A DNA stretch of 64,000 nt from Pelagomonas calceolata (lineage: Eukaryota; Sar; Pelagophyceae; Pelagomonadales; Pelagomonadaceae). Every line of letters begins with the position of its first letter. Position 1 is the first letter of the stretch. Of this stretch, positions 1 through 11,200 are shown piece by piece. The notes beneath the pieces are model-generated. The model did no database searches. It was given only the letters and a program-made list of their open reading frames with translations, and had not been told where the DNA came from. Made by a program: the position numbers and the translations under genes. The stretch spans positions 5,321,518 to 5,385,517 of the forward strand of contig CAKKNE010000003.1 in assembly GCA_918797485.1 (NCBI GenBank). Reading direction: 5' to 3'.

Positions 1-1206
1 GTCGTCTGCAGCGCCGTCGACGCGCAGGACGCCGGCGCGCGGCGCGTGGCGATCAAGCGCGTGAGCCCCTGGGCCGACGACTGCTGGGACGCGCGGCACA
101 CGCTCCGCGAGCTGCGGCTCATGCACCTGCTGCGCGGGCACCCGAACGTGATCAGCCTCCACGACGCGGTGCTGCGCCCCGGCGGCTCCGACGACCTCTT
201 CATCGTCATGGAGCTCATGGACTCGGACCTGCACCGGGTCGTCTCGTCCAAGCAGGCGCGCGGCCCGCGCCGACGTTCGCGGCACACGGGGCGCCCGCGC
301 GCGCCGCCGGCAGGGGGCGCGGTCGACGCGCGGCCGCCGCGCAGGTCCTGACGGCCGAGCACGTCTCGTGCATGCTGTGCCAGATCCTGCTGGGCGTCCA
401 GGCCCTGCACAGCGTGGGCATCCTGCACCGCGACCTGAAGCCGGGCAACGTCCTGGTCTCGCGCGACTGCCGCGTCCGCATCACGGACTTCGGCCTCTCG
501 CGGTGCGTCGCCGGCCTCGCCGCCGACGCCGCGCGCGCGGACGCCGCCGACGACGCCAAGAACCCGCTGACCGAGTACGTCGTCACGCGCTGGTACCGCT
601 GCCCCGAGGTGCTCCTGGCGCCGCACCTGCCGTACTCGACCGCGGTCGACTGCTGGTCCGTCGGCTGCATCCTCGGCGAGATGCTGCTGCGGAAGCCGCT
701 GTTCCAGGGCAAGAACTTCGTGCACCAGGTGCAGGTCATCCTGGAGAAGCTCGGCACGCCGACGGACGGCGCGCTCGGCTTCGAGCCGCGCGAGGACGCC
801 GCGCGCTTCCTGGCCAAGCAGCCGGCGCGCGACGACCCCGGCGTCGCCGCGCTGCTCCCCGACGCGACGCCCCGCCAGCGGGCGCTGGCGCGGCGCTTCC
901 TCCAGTTCAACCCCGAGGTGCGGTGCACGGTCGAGGCCGCGCTCGCCGACCCGCTCTTCGACGACGCGCCCGAGCTGCCGGCGCCGTCGCGACCCTACTT
1001 CGACGCCGCCGCCGCGCGCGCGGGGACGGCGCCGGCGGCGCTCCGCGACTTTGCGGCGAGCGTCGCGGCGGATCCGTGCTTCGACTTCGACTTCGAGCGG
1101 AGCGGCACGACGCTGGCCGAGCTCAAGGCCGAGGTCAAGGACCAGATCGCGGCCGCGCGCGCCAAGGCCGCGCGCCAGGCCGCCGCCGCGGCCGCACCCA
1201 GGGCGC

Positions 1207-1240
<34 letters not shown>

Positions 1241-1919
1241 GCCGCGCGCCGCCGAAGCGAAGCAGCCGCTCGCCCCGCGGCCGGCCGCGGCCATTCGCGC
1301 GCGCGATCCCGGCGCGGCGCTCGCGCCCGCGGGGCCGAGCTCGCACGACGTGGCCGCGCGGCCGCTCGCGGCGCTGCCGGACGACCCGTCGCGGCGCCTC
1401 GCTTCGGCGTCGCTCGGCGACAAGCCCGAGCCCTGGAGCCCCCGCGCGCGCGACCGCGACCGCGATCGGCCGCGCGGCGGCGGCGGCCGCGTCCTGCCCG
1501 CGCGCGCGGACCGGCGCGCGCGCGGGCGCCCGGCCGCCGACCTCCTGTCCGGGCGCCTCGCAAGCGCCCCTGCGCGGCCGGCGCGCGGTGGGTCGGCCGC
1601 GCCGCCCGACGCCGACGCCGCGCGCGCCGACGCGGCCGCGCGCCCGCCCGCGCGGCCTCAACCCGCCCGCGGCGCGCGCGCGCGCCTCTTCGCGCTGCCG
1701 TCCCTGCGCCCCCCGCGCCAGCACCCCGGCCGCGTCCGGCCGCACGGCTCCCCGCCGCGCGGCGGCCGCGCCGCGTCGGCGGGCGCGGGGGAGGCGTCGC
1801 CGCGCCGCGCCGCGCGCCCGGGCCGCGAGAAGCTCCTGCTCGCCAACGTCCCCCGCGCGGGCGACAAGCCGGGCTCCGCCGGGCTGCTGTCGCGGCTCCG
1901 CTCCGTGTCCGCGCGGTAG
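1..1919 (+). CDS. MAP kinase (ERK/MAPK15-like), 5' truncated by window edge
   Basis: Serine/threonine kinase of the MAP kinase group; it would phosphorylate Ser/Thr-Pro sites in a signalling cascade. The frame is open from base 1, so the start and glycine loop lie outside the window. Exon 1 (1-255) carries the VAIK lysine; exon 2 (345-1919) carries [13 protein letters not shown], the TEY activation-loop motif and TRWYRCPE. The intron 256-344 is GC-AG: only this border keeps the conserved run before LTAEHV intact. The last ~300 residues are Ala/Pro/Arg-rich low complexity with no recognised domain, a long tail as in ERK7/ERK8-type kinases. The family is certain from the motifs; the MAPK15 subgroup is an inference from TEY plus the long tail. 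Confidence 0.88.
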
Positions 1920-2372
1920 CCTTGTAGTAGACCCGAGTGCGCTTTAATTAATTTAAGCCCGTCACGGTGGCACTGGCACGCGAGCTGCACGCGTCCGAGT
2001 CGGGGCACGTTCTCGGAGGCTGGGCGAGACGCCGGTCTCTTGACGCGTCTTTGGCGCTGGCCGCGGTCGCGGCGTGCAGGGGACTGCTCGGGTGGCGCGG
2101 CGGACGACGCTCTAGCGCTGCCTGATGAGCAACGTCGCACCGGACTCGGACCGCGACCGCGCCTAGGAGCGATTTCCGGTTGCCAATGGTCCGACGACGA
2201 CTCGGACGACCCCCTACGCCTCGGTTGCTTTTGAAAAGGTGTTGTTTTGAGGCGATTAGAAAGGGCGAACGGGCTTTTCGGGAACACATTCCTTCCCCCG
2301 AAACGGCACAGGGGCCCCGGATAGGTCCCGGCCGGGTCGGAATCTAGGAGACTCCGGAAGTTACATGCCTCC
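1920..2372. other. Intergenic spacer
   Basis: Convergent 3' ends of the MAP kinase and the CDPK-like gene. There is an AT-rich patch near 1940-1960 that could hold a polyadenylation region, but nothing else is recognised. Short frames here look like shadows. Confidence 0.5.
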
Positions 2373-3500
2373 CTAGCTGGCCGTGTGCATGAGCTTTTTG
2401 AATTCCTCGTAAGAAATCGTCTTGGAATGGTCGAGGTCGCCCTCGCCGATGAGCTCCTCGGCCTTCTTCTTCGAACCCGTGAGCGCGACGAGGTTTTCGA
2501 CGGATATGTCGCCCGAGTCGTCGACGTCGAGGTGCTCGAAGACCTTGCGGACGTTTTCCTCGCGGAGGTAGAGCTGGCGCTGCATCGTGGCGGCGATGAA
2601 CTCGCGGTAGTCGATCTGCTGGTCGCCCGACACGTCGGCGGCCTCCATGAGCGACTGCGCCGCGTCGCGGTCGCCCGCCTCGAGGCCGCCGGAGTCGGCG
2701 CGGTGCGCGACGTGCGGCTCGAGCGCGCGGCGCAACTCGGCGGTCGAGATCGTGCCCGAGCCGTCGGTGTCGATCTCCCGGAAGACGTCGCGTAGCTGCG
2801 TGAGCTCGGGCCCGCTCAATTCCTGCCTGCGCGGACATGAACAGTTTACGGTCTCTTGCAATGGTCCGCACGGTCTGCTTCGTAATTGAACGCCACTGGT
2901 GACGTAAGAAGATGAAGAGGGCGCCGTGGTCCCTTTGCCGAGAGGGAGAATTTTGAAGGTCGATTTCCACACCGACGCTCGCGCCAGCACGTTGAGCGGA
3001 AATTACACGTTTACGGTTCCCCGATCGCTCGTCGTCTTGATCAGATGTCGTCGACGAGATGCCCACCGCCCTCCGTCCGTGCGACGCTCGCGTCGTCCAA
3101 ACGACCGCGAGACGGCCGAGGCGGAGCGTCGAGTGTACCTCGGGCGCGGTGCCCGCGTCGCTGGTTGACTTTTCCGCGCAGGCGCCGACGGGTCCGCGCG
3201 CGGCGAGCAGCGGCGCACGACGCCGTAATGTCCCTCGCCGAGCACCTTCTTGTCCACGACGAAATCGTCCTTGAGGCGCGACGACGGGGCGCGGGCCGCG
3301 CGGCTTTGGTTTTTTTTTCGCGGCGTGTCCTTGCGCGCCTTCTCCTTTTCGCGCGTCACGCGCGCGGCCGCCGCGGCCTTGGCGTCCTCTTGGATGCGGA
3401 CGCGTCGCGCGGGCGGTCGCGCCTGCGCCGGGCTCCGGGCGGCTCCTCGGTCGCCCGCCGAGAAAACCCCGGTGGCGCCTTTGAGCCACTCGAGCACCAT
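2373..3500 (-). pseudogene. CDPK-like gene lacking the kinase core (EF-hand domain plus N-lobe start)
   Basis: The part at 2373-2835 encodes a calmodulin-like domain with four EF-hand loops (starting DTDGSGTIS, DVSGDQQID, DVDDSGDIS, DLDHSKTIS), the C-terminal half of a calcium-dependent protein kinase. Upstream, 3200-3500 encodes a Lys/Arg-rich leader and the start of a kinase N-lobe (LKDDFVVDKKVLGEGHYGVV). Only ~380 bp separate the glycine loop from the first EF-hand, and no frame there contains VAIK, HRD or DFG, so about 250 residues of kinase are missing. This is either an internal deletion (pseudogene or EF-hand-only protein) or an assembly collapse. The ATG at 3498-3500 is the likely start. 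The exon path between the two halves is unresolved; a plausible acceptor lies just before the codon for Q in QELSGPELTQL. Confidence 0.6.
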
Positions 3501-3979
3501 GAGGATGACCAGCGAAGCTTTTTCGGGCCGGGCGCCGGCCGCTCGGCTTCGGAAAACTGACCTGTCTTGCTCACACGCGGGCTTGTCTTCGTAAACCCGT
3601 TTTTTTTTTACGGTCCTAGATGGGTGGCCTGGGGAGCGGGAGGGGTACGGGGGACCCTCAGCAACCTATAACTTTATACGTTTCTAACTAAAGTGGGCGA
3701 ACGCGCGACAGGAGGACGCTGTTTGGGCTTACCCGTCGAGCACATTTGGCTGCTGAGTAGAGTAAGGCTAAAGATAATTCACTGGCGACTGAGCCCCGAG
3801 CCTCCTGAGCTCGCGGGTTCTACGTCGATAGCGCTATTATATATATATATATCTATATAGATCTCTACATAAGTACTCCTACACTTATATACGACGTCGT
3901 ACAGCAATCTGCTCCCGTCTCGAGCAGGGTGCGTTTTACGACTGGGCGCAGCGAGCGGCCCACACGTCCAGCAAGGTAC
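3501..3979. other. Intergenic spacer with dispersed repeat pieces
   Basis: Divergent promoter region between the CDPK-like gene and Der. Bases 3691-3730 resemble blocks at 33061-33102 and 61073-61112 (shared core around CGTGACGAGGA and CTGTTTGGGCTT). Bases 3757-3833 match 24660-24755 (shared core CACTGGCGA...GAGCTCGCGGGTT). A short (AT)n run lies at 3838-3860. Confidence 0.5.
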
Positions 3980-5496
3980 ATGGCCTTGCGCGTCGCCATC
4001 GTGGGCCGGCCCAACGTGGGCAAGTCGACGCTGTTCAACGCGTTGCGCGACGTCGCGGGCGGCGGCGCGCGCCCGCGGCGCGCGCCCGCGCCGGCCGCGC
4101 GCATCACCTCGCCGGTCGCGCGGACGACGCGCGACGCGGCGACGGCGCCCGCGCGCCTCGGGCCGCTCCGGTTCGAGGTCGTCGACACGGCGGGCGTCGA
4201 GCGCGACGGCGTCGACGTCGACGGGCAGCGCGGCGCGCACGCGGGCCTGGCGGCCGCGATGCGCGCGCGGACCGCGGAGTGCGTCCGTCGCGCCGACGTC
4301 GCGCTCCTGCTCCTCGACGGCGCCGTCGGCGCGACGGGCGACGACGACGCCGTCGGCCGCTGGCTGCGGCGCCGCGCGGGCGACGTGCCGCGCGTCGTCG
4401 CGTTCAACAAGTGCGAGGACGGCCGCGACGTGTCGGGCGCCGACCGCGAAGTCGCCGCGCGCCACGCCGACGTCGGGCCGCTCCTCGTGTCCGCGACGCA
4501 CGGCGACGGGCTGCCGGACCTGCTGGACGCGCTGCGGGGCTTCGGCGCGGCCGCAAACAGCGCCCACGACGACGGCGACGCCGCGCCCGCGGTGCGCGTG
4601 GCGCTCGTCGGGAGGCCGAACGCGCGCCGCCGCGCGCGTCGTCGTTTTTTTCCGTCGCGCCCGGCGGCGACGCCGTTGACGCGCGGGATCGCGTCCCGCA
4701 GGCGGGCAAGTCGACGTTGCTCAACGCGCTCGCGCGATCCGCCGCGGCGACGACGGCGCGCGAGGCCGGCGTGACGCGCGACGCCGTCGAGGCCCGCGCG
4801 ACCGTGCGGGGCCGCGCGGTGACGGTCGTCGACACGGCGGGCGCGGCCGCGCGCGACGCCGCGACTGGCGCGGACGCGCTCGCCCGCGCCGCGGCGCGCG
4901 CCGCGGCGTTCGAGGCGGCGCGGTGCGACGTCGCCGCGCTCTGCGTCGCCGCGTCGCCGCGCCCCACGCGCGACGATCTGCGCCTCGCGAGGCGCCTCGT
5001 CGACGCGCGCGTGCCAGTCGTCGTCGTCGCCACGAAGCTCGACCTGGTTCGGGCGACGGCGCGCGACGTCGAGCGCGGCCTGCGCGCGTCGCCGCTGCGG
5101 TTCCTCTTCGACGCCGCGGACCCGCCGGTCGTCGCGTGCTCGGCGGTGCAAGCGCCGGCGCGCGCGCGCCGCGCGCTCGCGCTCGCCGTCCAGACGCGCG
5201 ACGCGCACGTCGAGCGGCGCATCGCGACGGGCCCGCTCAACGCGTGGCTCGCCGACGTCAAGCGCGGGCCCGGCGGCGAGCGCCTCGCGGCCGTCCGTTA
5301 CGCGGCGCAGGTCGCGACGGACCCGCCGACGTTCGCGCTCTTCGGCCGGGGCCTCGGCGCCGCGCTCGGTCCCGCGCGCCGCGATCGCCTCGCGTCCGCG
5401 ATCGCGCGCGACCTCGGCTTCCGCGGTGCGCGCGTGGCGGTCGTGCTCCGCGGCGACCCGGTCCGTCGCCTGCGCCGCCAGCCGGCGCGATCGTAA
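3980..5496 (+). CDS. der: GTPase Der/EngA, two G domains plus KH-like domain
   Basis: Double-GTPase ribosome-assembly factor of bacterial origin; in an alga it most likely acts in the plastid or mitochondrion on the 50S subunit. The first G domain starts at the N-terminus (VAIVGRPNVGKSTLFNAL, DTAG, NKCE). The second begins with VALVGRPN|AGKSTLLNAL and has DTAG and a TKLD G4 motif. The C-terminal ~100 residues match the KH-like domain (GPLNAWLADV ... PPTFALFGRG). The intron 4622-4701 is GC-AG, phase 0, splitting the second P-loop after Asn; splicing restores NAGKST. An upstream in-frame ATG at 3929 would add 17 basic residues that could serve in targeting. The protein is Ala/Arg-rich, reflecting GC content. 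Confidence 0.88.
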
Positions 5497-6175
5497 TTTT
5501 GTGCACGTGTTATCACCTTGCCCAGCCTCGAGGCTGTTCCGTACCACAGCTCCGGTTGCCAGTGGGCATCCTGACTGAGTCCTGAGTGGGGAGATGATGA
5601 TATTGAGCAGTGTATTTATTTCAAGTTATAGAGAAGAACGGCAAAACCTTGTCACTTATCGTAGCCTACTCGGAGTTTTCCCGCAAGGGCTTCTCCGTTG
5701 ACCGAAAGGCCTTCGAGGCCGGTGTATGTAGAGAATTTGCCCGAGCGCGGCGGCGCGGTAACGATTCGCACCCGTTCGTGTTGTGGGACGCGAATATACG
5801 AGTAGCGTGCGACGTGGAGCCGGGCAATCCTCTCCACCGAGGCGGAGAACCGACCCGCGGGACCAATCATAGTAAGGAGGACGTTACGGACTTCCTCGAG
5901 GCCATCGCCAAGGCAGGTGGAAGTATCGTACACGGCCGGTGCTGCCCGTGGAATTACACGTTCAACCAGGCTAGGTATATAACTTGAACTTGCAAATCCA
6001 GAGAAAGTCCACATCTCGCCGCTTTGCGCACAGCGGTAGCAGCGGCGGCGGCGGCAAGACCTCTCACTAAATACCTTACGAATCGAGGACAGATGACGCA
6101 AAGGTCCACATCCCGGCCAACTACACGTAGGCGGCTGCCGTGCGAAGTAAAGACAGCTTTCTACTGGCAATGTAG
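5497..6175. other. Intergenic spacer
   Basis: Lies between the 3' ends of Der and the TTL-family gene. Base composition is closer to 50% GC than in the neighbours. Overlapping open frames exist on both strands at 5610-5987, but neither resembles a known family and neither has support beyond its length. Confidence 0.4.
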
Positions 6176-8411
6176 CTAGGGCGCGTAGGTCCCGCGGTAG
6201 GCCCGCGGGGACCAGCGGCCGTGGCCTGGCACCGCCGGCGCGCCGTGGATCGCCTCCGTGTCGACGGCCGCGAGAAAGGCGCGCAGCGTCGCGTCGCGCG
6301 GCGTCTCGCCCATGGCGGCGCGCGCGGCGCGCGAGACGCGCGCCTGTTCGGGCCACCACGCGCCGTCGGCGTCGGTCTCGCACGCGCCTCCGTGCCGCGC
6401 GGCGACGCAGCGCGTCGGCGGGTACAAGCGGTACCAGTGCGGGCCGGCGTGCGCCTCCTCGTCGACGGCGGCCTCGAGGTCCGCGCGGTCGCCCGGCGCG
6501 CAGCTGCCGCCGGCGGCCGCGCAGAAATGGTCGAGCGCGGCGGCGAGGGCTCCGCCGTAGCGCTTTTTCTCCGGGTGGGCGTCCACGCCGACGATGCGCA
6601 GGAACGCCCGCACGTAGCCGTCGTCGTGGAAGAGGTCGCGGTAGCCGCCGGCCCGCCCGTGCGTGCCCATGATTTTCCCGTTCGCGTTGATTTCCTCGAC
6701 GTAGACGCGGCCGCGCCGGTCGACGGCGAGGTCGGGCGCCAGGAGCGCGAACCGGCGAAGCCCCGCCGCCGCGGGGTCGGCGCGCTCGTGCGCGGCCTTC
6801 GCGCGGAGGAGGTCGCGGCGTGCCAGGAGCAGCGCGGCCGTCAGCGCTCTCTCGACGTTTGGCCAGACGGTCGCCTGCCAGAAGTGCTCCGCGTCGACCC
6901 AGCGCGCGCGCGCGCCCGGGGCGGTCGCCGTCGTGTTCCCCGGCAGCGGGGGTGGGGCGTGGCCGCGGACGAGCTCGAAGCCGTCGTGGAAGACCGGCGA
7001 CGCCGTCGACTTCGGGTAGCCGTCGGGAAAGTTCGCGAGGAATTCGCCGGCCCCGTGGACGCAGGCCGGATCTAGCATCAGGCGGACGTGTCGGCACTGG
7101 TCTCCGAGGTCTCGCGTGCCCGTGTACGCGCGCGACGCGATCTTGGGGTAGCCGTGCCGCAGGACGTAGAGGCGCAGCGGGTCGACGGACGTGACCAACA
7201 CCCAGACCCGCACGTCGAACTTGCGGCCGCGCACGAGCGCCGTCCGGTGCACGTAGCGCTGGAAGGTCACGTTCTTGCGTCGATCGCACTCGGGGCCACG
7301 GCGCGCGGCCGGCCGCCGGCAGTCCCTGTCGACGACCCTGTCCAGGACCCAGGCGTCGAGCGCGGCCGGCGTCGCCACGTCGCGCCGCGACATCGTAACG
7401 ACGTGCATGCCGCGCGACAGGTAGCTGCCCTCGCGCGGCTTGACGATCCAGACGACGGGAAACGTCTGGCTCGCGGCCCACGCGACGACGTCCGACGCGC
7501 GCGACACCGCCACGCGGACGTCGCGCGGCGGCCATCCCCGGGACGTCGAGGCCACGTCGAAGGCGGGCAGGAGCGCGGCGCAGAGCCAGGCGTCGGCGCG
7601 CGACGACATGTGGCCGCGGCACGTCCAGAACGCGTGCGCCGCGCCGCCTTTCGACGCGATGCGCGCGACGCCGGGGACGTGGCCGAGGCGGGCGTGCGGT
7701 GCGAGGCGCGCGGCGCCACCGCCGGCCGCGCGCGCCGCCGCGCGCGCCGCGTCATCCCCGGTGCCTGGCTCCCCGATGTACACGTCGAGCGGCGCGCCGC
7801 GCGCCGCGCGGTCAAGCGGGCCTGCGCGAGCTCAAACAAGTCAAAGGTGCCTTGAGTTTTGGATTTTCACGCGGGAGCAGACAGAGCCCGAGCTCGAGAA
7901 GCTCTTCTGCGACGAAGCCTCTGTAGTCCTTGCGCGTGCTCGTCGCGAACGTCGGTGCCCGCGGCGCGCACGCCGTCCGGTTCCGGCTCCGCCGCGCGGC
8001 CAAGCCGCCCGCGGCGCGCGCGCGCGCCGCCTTGGCGAGGTGCGCGTCGAACGCCTCGAAGTCGAGGGCGTTCTCCGTCGCTCGCGTCAAACCCGCGGCG
8101 CCGCCGAGTCGCGCGAGGAGCCGCCGCTGCGTCGCGACGCGAGCGTCGCCATGCACGGCGACGATCGTGCCGCGCGGCAGCGCGGCGGCCTCCGCCTCGG
8201 GGTCCGGCGCGTCCCGCGGCGTTTTGCCGCCCGCCGAAGGCGCCGGCTGCGGTGGCGCGGCCGCCGACCACGCCGCCGCCGCGCGCACCACGCGCGCGCG
8301 CACGTCGCGCGGCGCGGGCGCGTGATGGATGAAAAGCGGAACGGTGGCGAGGACCGCCGCGCCCGCTGCAATGGCGACGGCACTGCGCGCCCGGCGCCGG
8401 CGCATCATCAT
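6176..8411 (-). CDS. Tubulin-tyrosine-ligase-family ATP-grasp protein with N-terminal signal anchor
   Basis: TTL-family enzymes ligate amino acids (Tyr, Glu or Gly) to protein side chains or C-termini using ATP. Exon 1 is 8411-7883, the intron 7882-7822 (61 nt, GT-AG), exon 2 7821-6176. The N-terminus is MMMRRRRARS followed by ~20 hydrophobic residues, a signal-anchor pattern. Exon 2 holds the ATP-grasp core: WIVKPREGSYLSRG, RKFDVRVWVLVTSVDPLRLY and the metal-binding strand YVEEINANGKIMG. The C-terminal region contains a Trp/Tyr-rich stretch and ends at GTYAP. Cytosolic TTLs lack membrane anchors, so the substrate may be a secretory protein rather than tubulin. Length is about 725 residues. 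The family is well supported; activity and location are inferred. Confidence 0.75.
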
Positions 8412-9179
8412 CACTGTGTTACGATGCAGCTCGTGATGAAATCAGAAAGGGCAGCTTGTAAGACCGGCCCCTGTTTCGAGGCTGCGTCTCTCCACGACCA
8501 AGTCTCCACGATCAGTGTTCCAATTGCATCGTAGTTGTCGCACACCGTGCCCGGTTGGGCCCGGTATCACACACAACGGTACAAGCTGGTACCTAATAAC
8601 TGATCGATAACTGATCGATTAAGCACTCGAACACAACTGAAAAATATTAACATTCCACCCCGCCCATGCCAAAATACTAAGTAGATTTGTGCAAGAAAAC
8701 AGAATGACACAGCTCGAGGAATCATTCGACAAAAAAGTTCGAAGAACAGCGAAACTTGAACTTTGAAGGATCACTCAGCCTGAGGCTGGCATACTTCGGT
8801 CCCGGATACATTGCCATTGGGTGTCTCAGGCTACCGACGCTACAGAAATGCAAAGCGGGGATCTTGAACTCAAGTTGAAGTTTCACTAATGTACCGCATG
8901 CGGTACATTAGTATACTCTTGCAAGGTTATGGGCCCACAAGGTTCCGCCTACTGACGAAGAGTGTTTTATCGTGAATGCCTAAAAGTGGCATTACCAGAA
9001 TACCGTGACCTACCACTATTAGAATACCTACGGTAGTACCGTAGGCAGCAGCTTTAACAAGTAGTCACGGGCCTGGGCAGCCGGGGCCCGCCAGTAGATA
9101 AATTATTTCAGTAGTCGCGCGTTAGAGTTGCGAGTCTCATCCGAACTGACGAACTCGCCGACAGACCAGGAGCACATTC
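8412..9179. other. Intergenic spacer with repeat fragment R2
   Basis: AT-rich stretch. It contains a 28-bp perfect palindrome (8885-8912), a GTACC-type palindrome near 9027-9048, and, at 8911-8985, a block matching the reverse complement of 26840-26910 (R2, including TATGGGCCCACA and a following ATGCCTA). Confidence 0.5.
8885..8912. repeat. 28-bp perfect palindrome with GTACC core
   Basis: The arms, each 14 bases, read ACTAATGTACCGCA and its exact complement, with no loop. The palindrome abuts the R2 repeat block. It belongs to the GTACC-type sequences seen upstream of many genes here, though no start codon lies close. Confidence 0.7.
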
Positions 9180-10197
9180 TCAAGGTGTCAGTCCGAGATG
9201 CCCACAACCATGGTGCGACGCGTTCGACGATCTGGTACTGACCGACGGAAACACAGGGGCGCCGCAGCCCCCCATCATACCTCGCTCGTGGTTGGGGAGC
9301 TTTGCTTCTTTGGGACATTGCAAGACCCAGTTTCCTTTGGTCATGTTGAGATGATACATCATCGCAAATGGTAAGACATTTTGGTCGCGTTTTAAGCCGT
9401 AGGCAATCAACGTACGGAACGTGTTCACGAACATATGATTGAGAACTGGCGTATTGTTATTCTTGCGCATGAATACTCCCAGCTCAAAGAGAGGCACCTT
9501 GCTGACGGCGGCACATCCGAATCGGCGGCCCACGGATCGAGCAAAACCGCGGATATTGGGAACCTTCTCCAGTCTGTAGCCTACTGTCGCCTTCCATTCT
9601 TGAAATGCAAATGATCGTTGCCCGTGTTTCCACAACACAAGTTCCGTACTCTTGTGTAACCGCAAGAAGCGGGAAAGATGCGCAAACTCAGGGACGATGT
9701 AACGATTAGGGTTATTTGCAAAGGCGCTGAAGTCAACGTGCAACGTGTACTCGTATGAACGAAGTGCGCGTGGGATGTGGCCGAACTTGAAGTATTTTGT
9801 CAGCTTCCAGCCGTCAGATACGTCCCGTGGTATTATGACGCGCGGTAGCGCTTCGACGGGAACCTACGCATAGAATCGAATACCGTGGTCATATCATTCG
9901 ACAGACGCCGCAAGAAGCATCGTCGGCTGATACTTTGGAAAGAATCCAGCCATCGTCTGCTAGCGGCCTCGCGACGTCCACGAGGTCGGTGAAGAAGAAT
10001 CGATCGTAGGCGCACGAGAATTTCTGCGTCTGTTTCCTGTAGCGTGATATTTCCCCCCGGAAATTCCCAAAGTTGTACGAGAATAGGACAACCTGCGCAC
10101 GGACGTATCTGCTCGTTCTACCCCCGCTTCTAAACGGAGACACCGCTGCAAGTATACAAGTTTTTGCGCGCCAGCTGTGCGACTCGTCGAGTCGCAT
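9180..10197 (-). CDS. Putative secretory glycosyltransferase (DUF616/TOD1-like)
   Basis: The first part reads VVLFSYNFGNFRGE ... YDRFFFTDLVD ... DDGWILSKV; the second reads RVIIPRDVSDGWK ... YFKFGHIPRALRSYEY followed by TLHVDFSAFANN. A short F/Y-G-N strand, FTD, and then an aspartate after YEYT fit the DUF616 / TOD1-like glycosyltransferase pattern. The two parts are joined by a proposed 43-nt intron (9864-9906, GT-AG) that removes an in-frame stop and restores frame. The 5' end is uncertain. An ATG at 10197 gives a stand-alone gene, but a GT-AG intron 10094-10247 would splice this domain in frame onto the upstream methyltransferase. Codon use is markedly less GC-rich than in Der or IFT80. 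The family call is from motif memory only. Confidence 0.45.
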
Positions 10198-10247
10198 CGC
10201 GCCCTTTTGGCCATCGGCGCAATGACGCTACTCTTTGGTTTGAAAAC

Positions 10248-11045
10248 GTACCACGATGGGTTGTAGGTATTCGTGATCACGAGGTCGTAGTCCATGCCGT
10301 CCTGCGCGAGCGACGTCCGCGTGAAATTCTCGATCGTGTGGTAGACCTCGAGCTCGGGGTGCCGCGCAAGCCACTCCTGCACGGCCCTCACGACGTCCCA
10401 CTGGTTCGCCGCGCGCCGGTCGCCCTTGCCGTGTCGAACGCCATACTCGGTGTATTTCACGCACGCCGGCACGTCCGCGCAGCCCCGGCACGCCAACGGC
10501 CTTTCGTCGTACTTGCAATAGTCGTGACCCGCAAGTATGCCGCCCGGCCGCAACATTCGATAATACGGCTCGAGCTCCCGGGCTACGTTCGCGTAGTCGT
10601 GCGCGCCGTCCAGGTAGATAAAGTCAACGGACTCCGGGGCGATGGCGTCGAGGACGGACTGGTCGAGCGAGAGCGCCTTGAAGAAGCGCAATTTTGACGT
10701 GGTGCCAATGCCCCGCGATGCCCAGGACGTAGGCATCTCTTCGAGCTGGCGCCGCGGCGCGCGGCGTCCGCTCGTCGACGGCGGATAGCGGGCCTGAAGC
10801 ATCTTGTTCGGGAAGGGTTCGACCATGTACCACGTTTTAGGCTGGGCGTCGATCAGAAAATGTTCCGAGAATCGGCCGTCGGCCACGCCCACTTCCATGG
10901 CAACGTCGTACGGACCGTCGCGCACCAGTCGGCTGAAGTAGGCGCGGGAGGGGTGCGCGCGCAGAAAGGCGATCATCTGGTCCTTCGTCTCGAGCCTGGC
11001 GGCGGCGCACGCCGTCCCCAGAACGAACACCAAAAGCATCTTCAT
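10248..11045 (-). CDS. Secreted/Golgi SAM-dependent methyltransferase (Methyltransf_24-like)
   Basis: Begins with a clear signal peptide (MKMLLVFVLGTACAA). SAM-binding motif I is VAMEVGVADGRFSEHF, followed by FIYLDGAHDYANVARELEPY and LRPGGILAGHDY, typical of the TylF/Methyltransf_24 O-methyltransferase group often found beside glycan-modifying enzymes. The recognisable domain ends at YNPSWY. After that the frame stays open to 9960 but loses family character, and a GT-AG intron (10247-10094) could connect it to the glycosyltransferase exons. A GTACC motif cluster (11150-11200) lies 105-155 bp upstream of the ATG. Substrate unknown. Confidence 0.7.
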
Positions 11046-11149
11046 ACAGCAACGCGCCAGCGGCGCGTTTTACGCAGGGCGCATCCTCATTCTGAGTTTT
11101 TCTTTTGCAAGCTCTGGGTCTGGGATGGGCTGCCTGGTACCGCAGTATA

Positions 11150-11200
11150 TCGTAGGTATGCAGGTACCACGGTACCGTAGGTACCGTAGGTAGCTGTGAC
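11150..11200. promoter_or_regulatory. GTACC/TACCGTAGG motif cluster upstream of the methyltransferase
   Basis: Overlapping copies of TACCGTAGG and GGTACC 105-155 bp 5' of the ATG at 11045 (minus strand). It is one of about 15 such clusters in the window, all intergenic. Confidence 0.5.

Noticed and set aside
256-344. Alternative GT donor at ~241 for the MAP kinase intron
   Set aside because: It would delete six residues of the conserved segment between the DLHR strand and LTAEHV; the GC donor keeps the full kinase length.
5610-5987. 125-residue plus-strand frame
   Set aside because: No family resemblance, an equally long frame on the other strand, and codon use unlike nearby genes.
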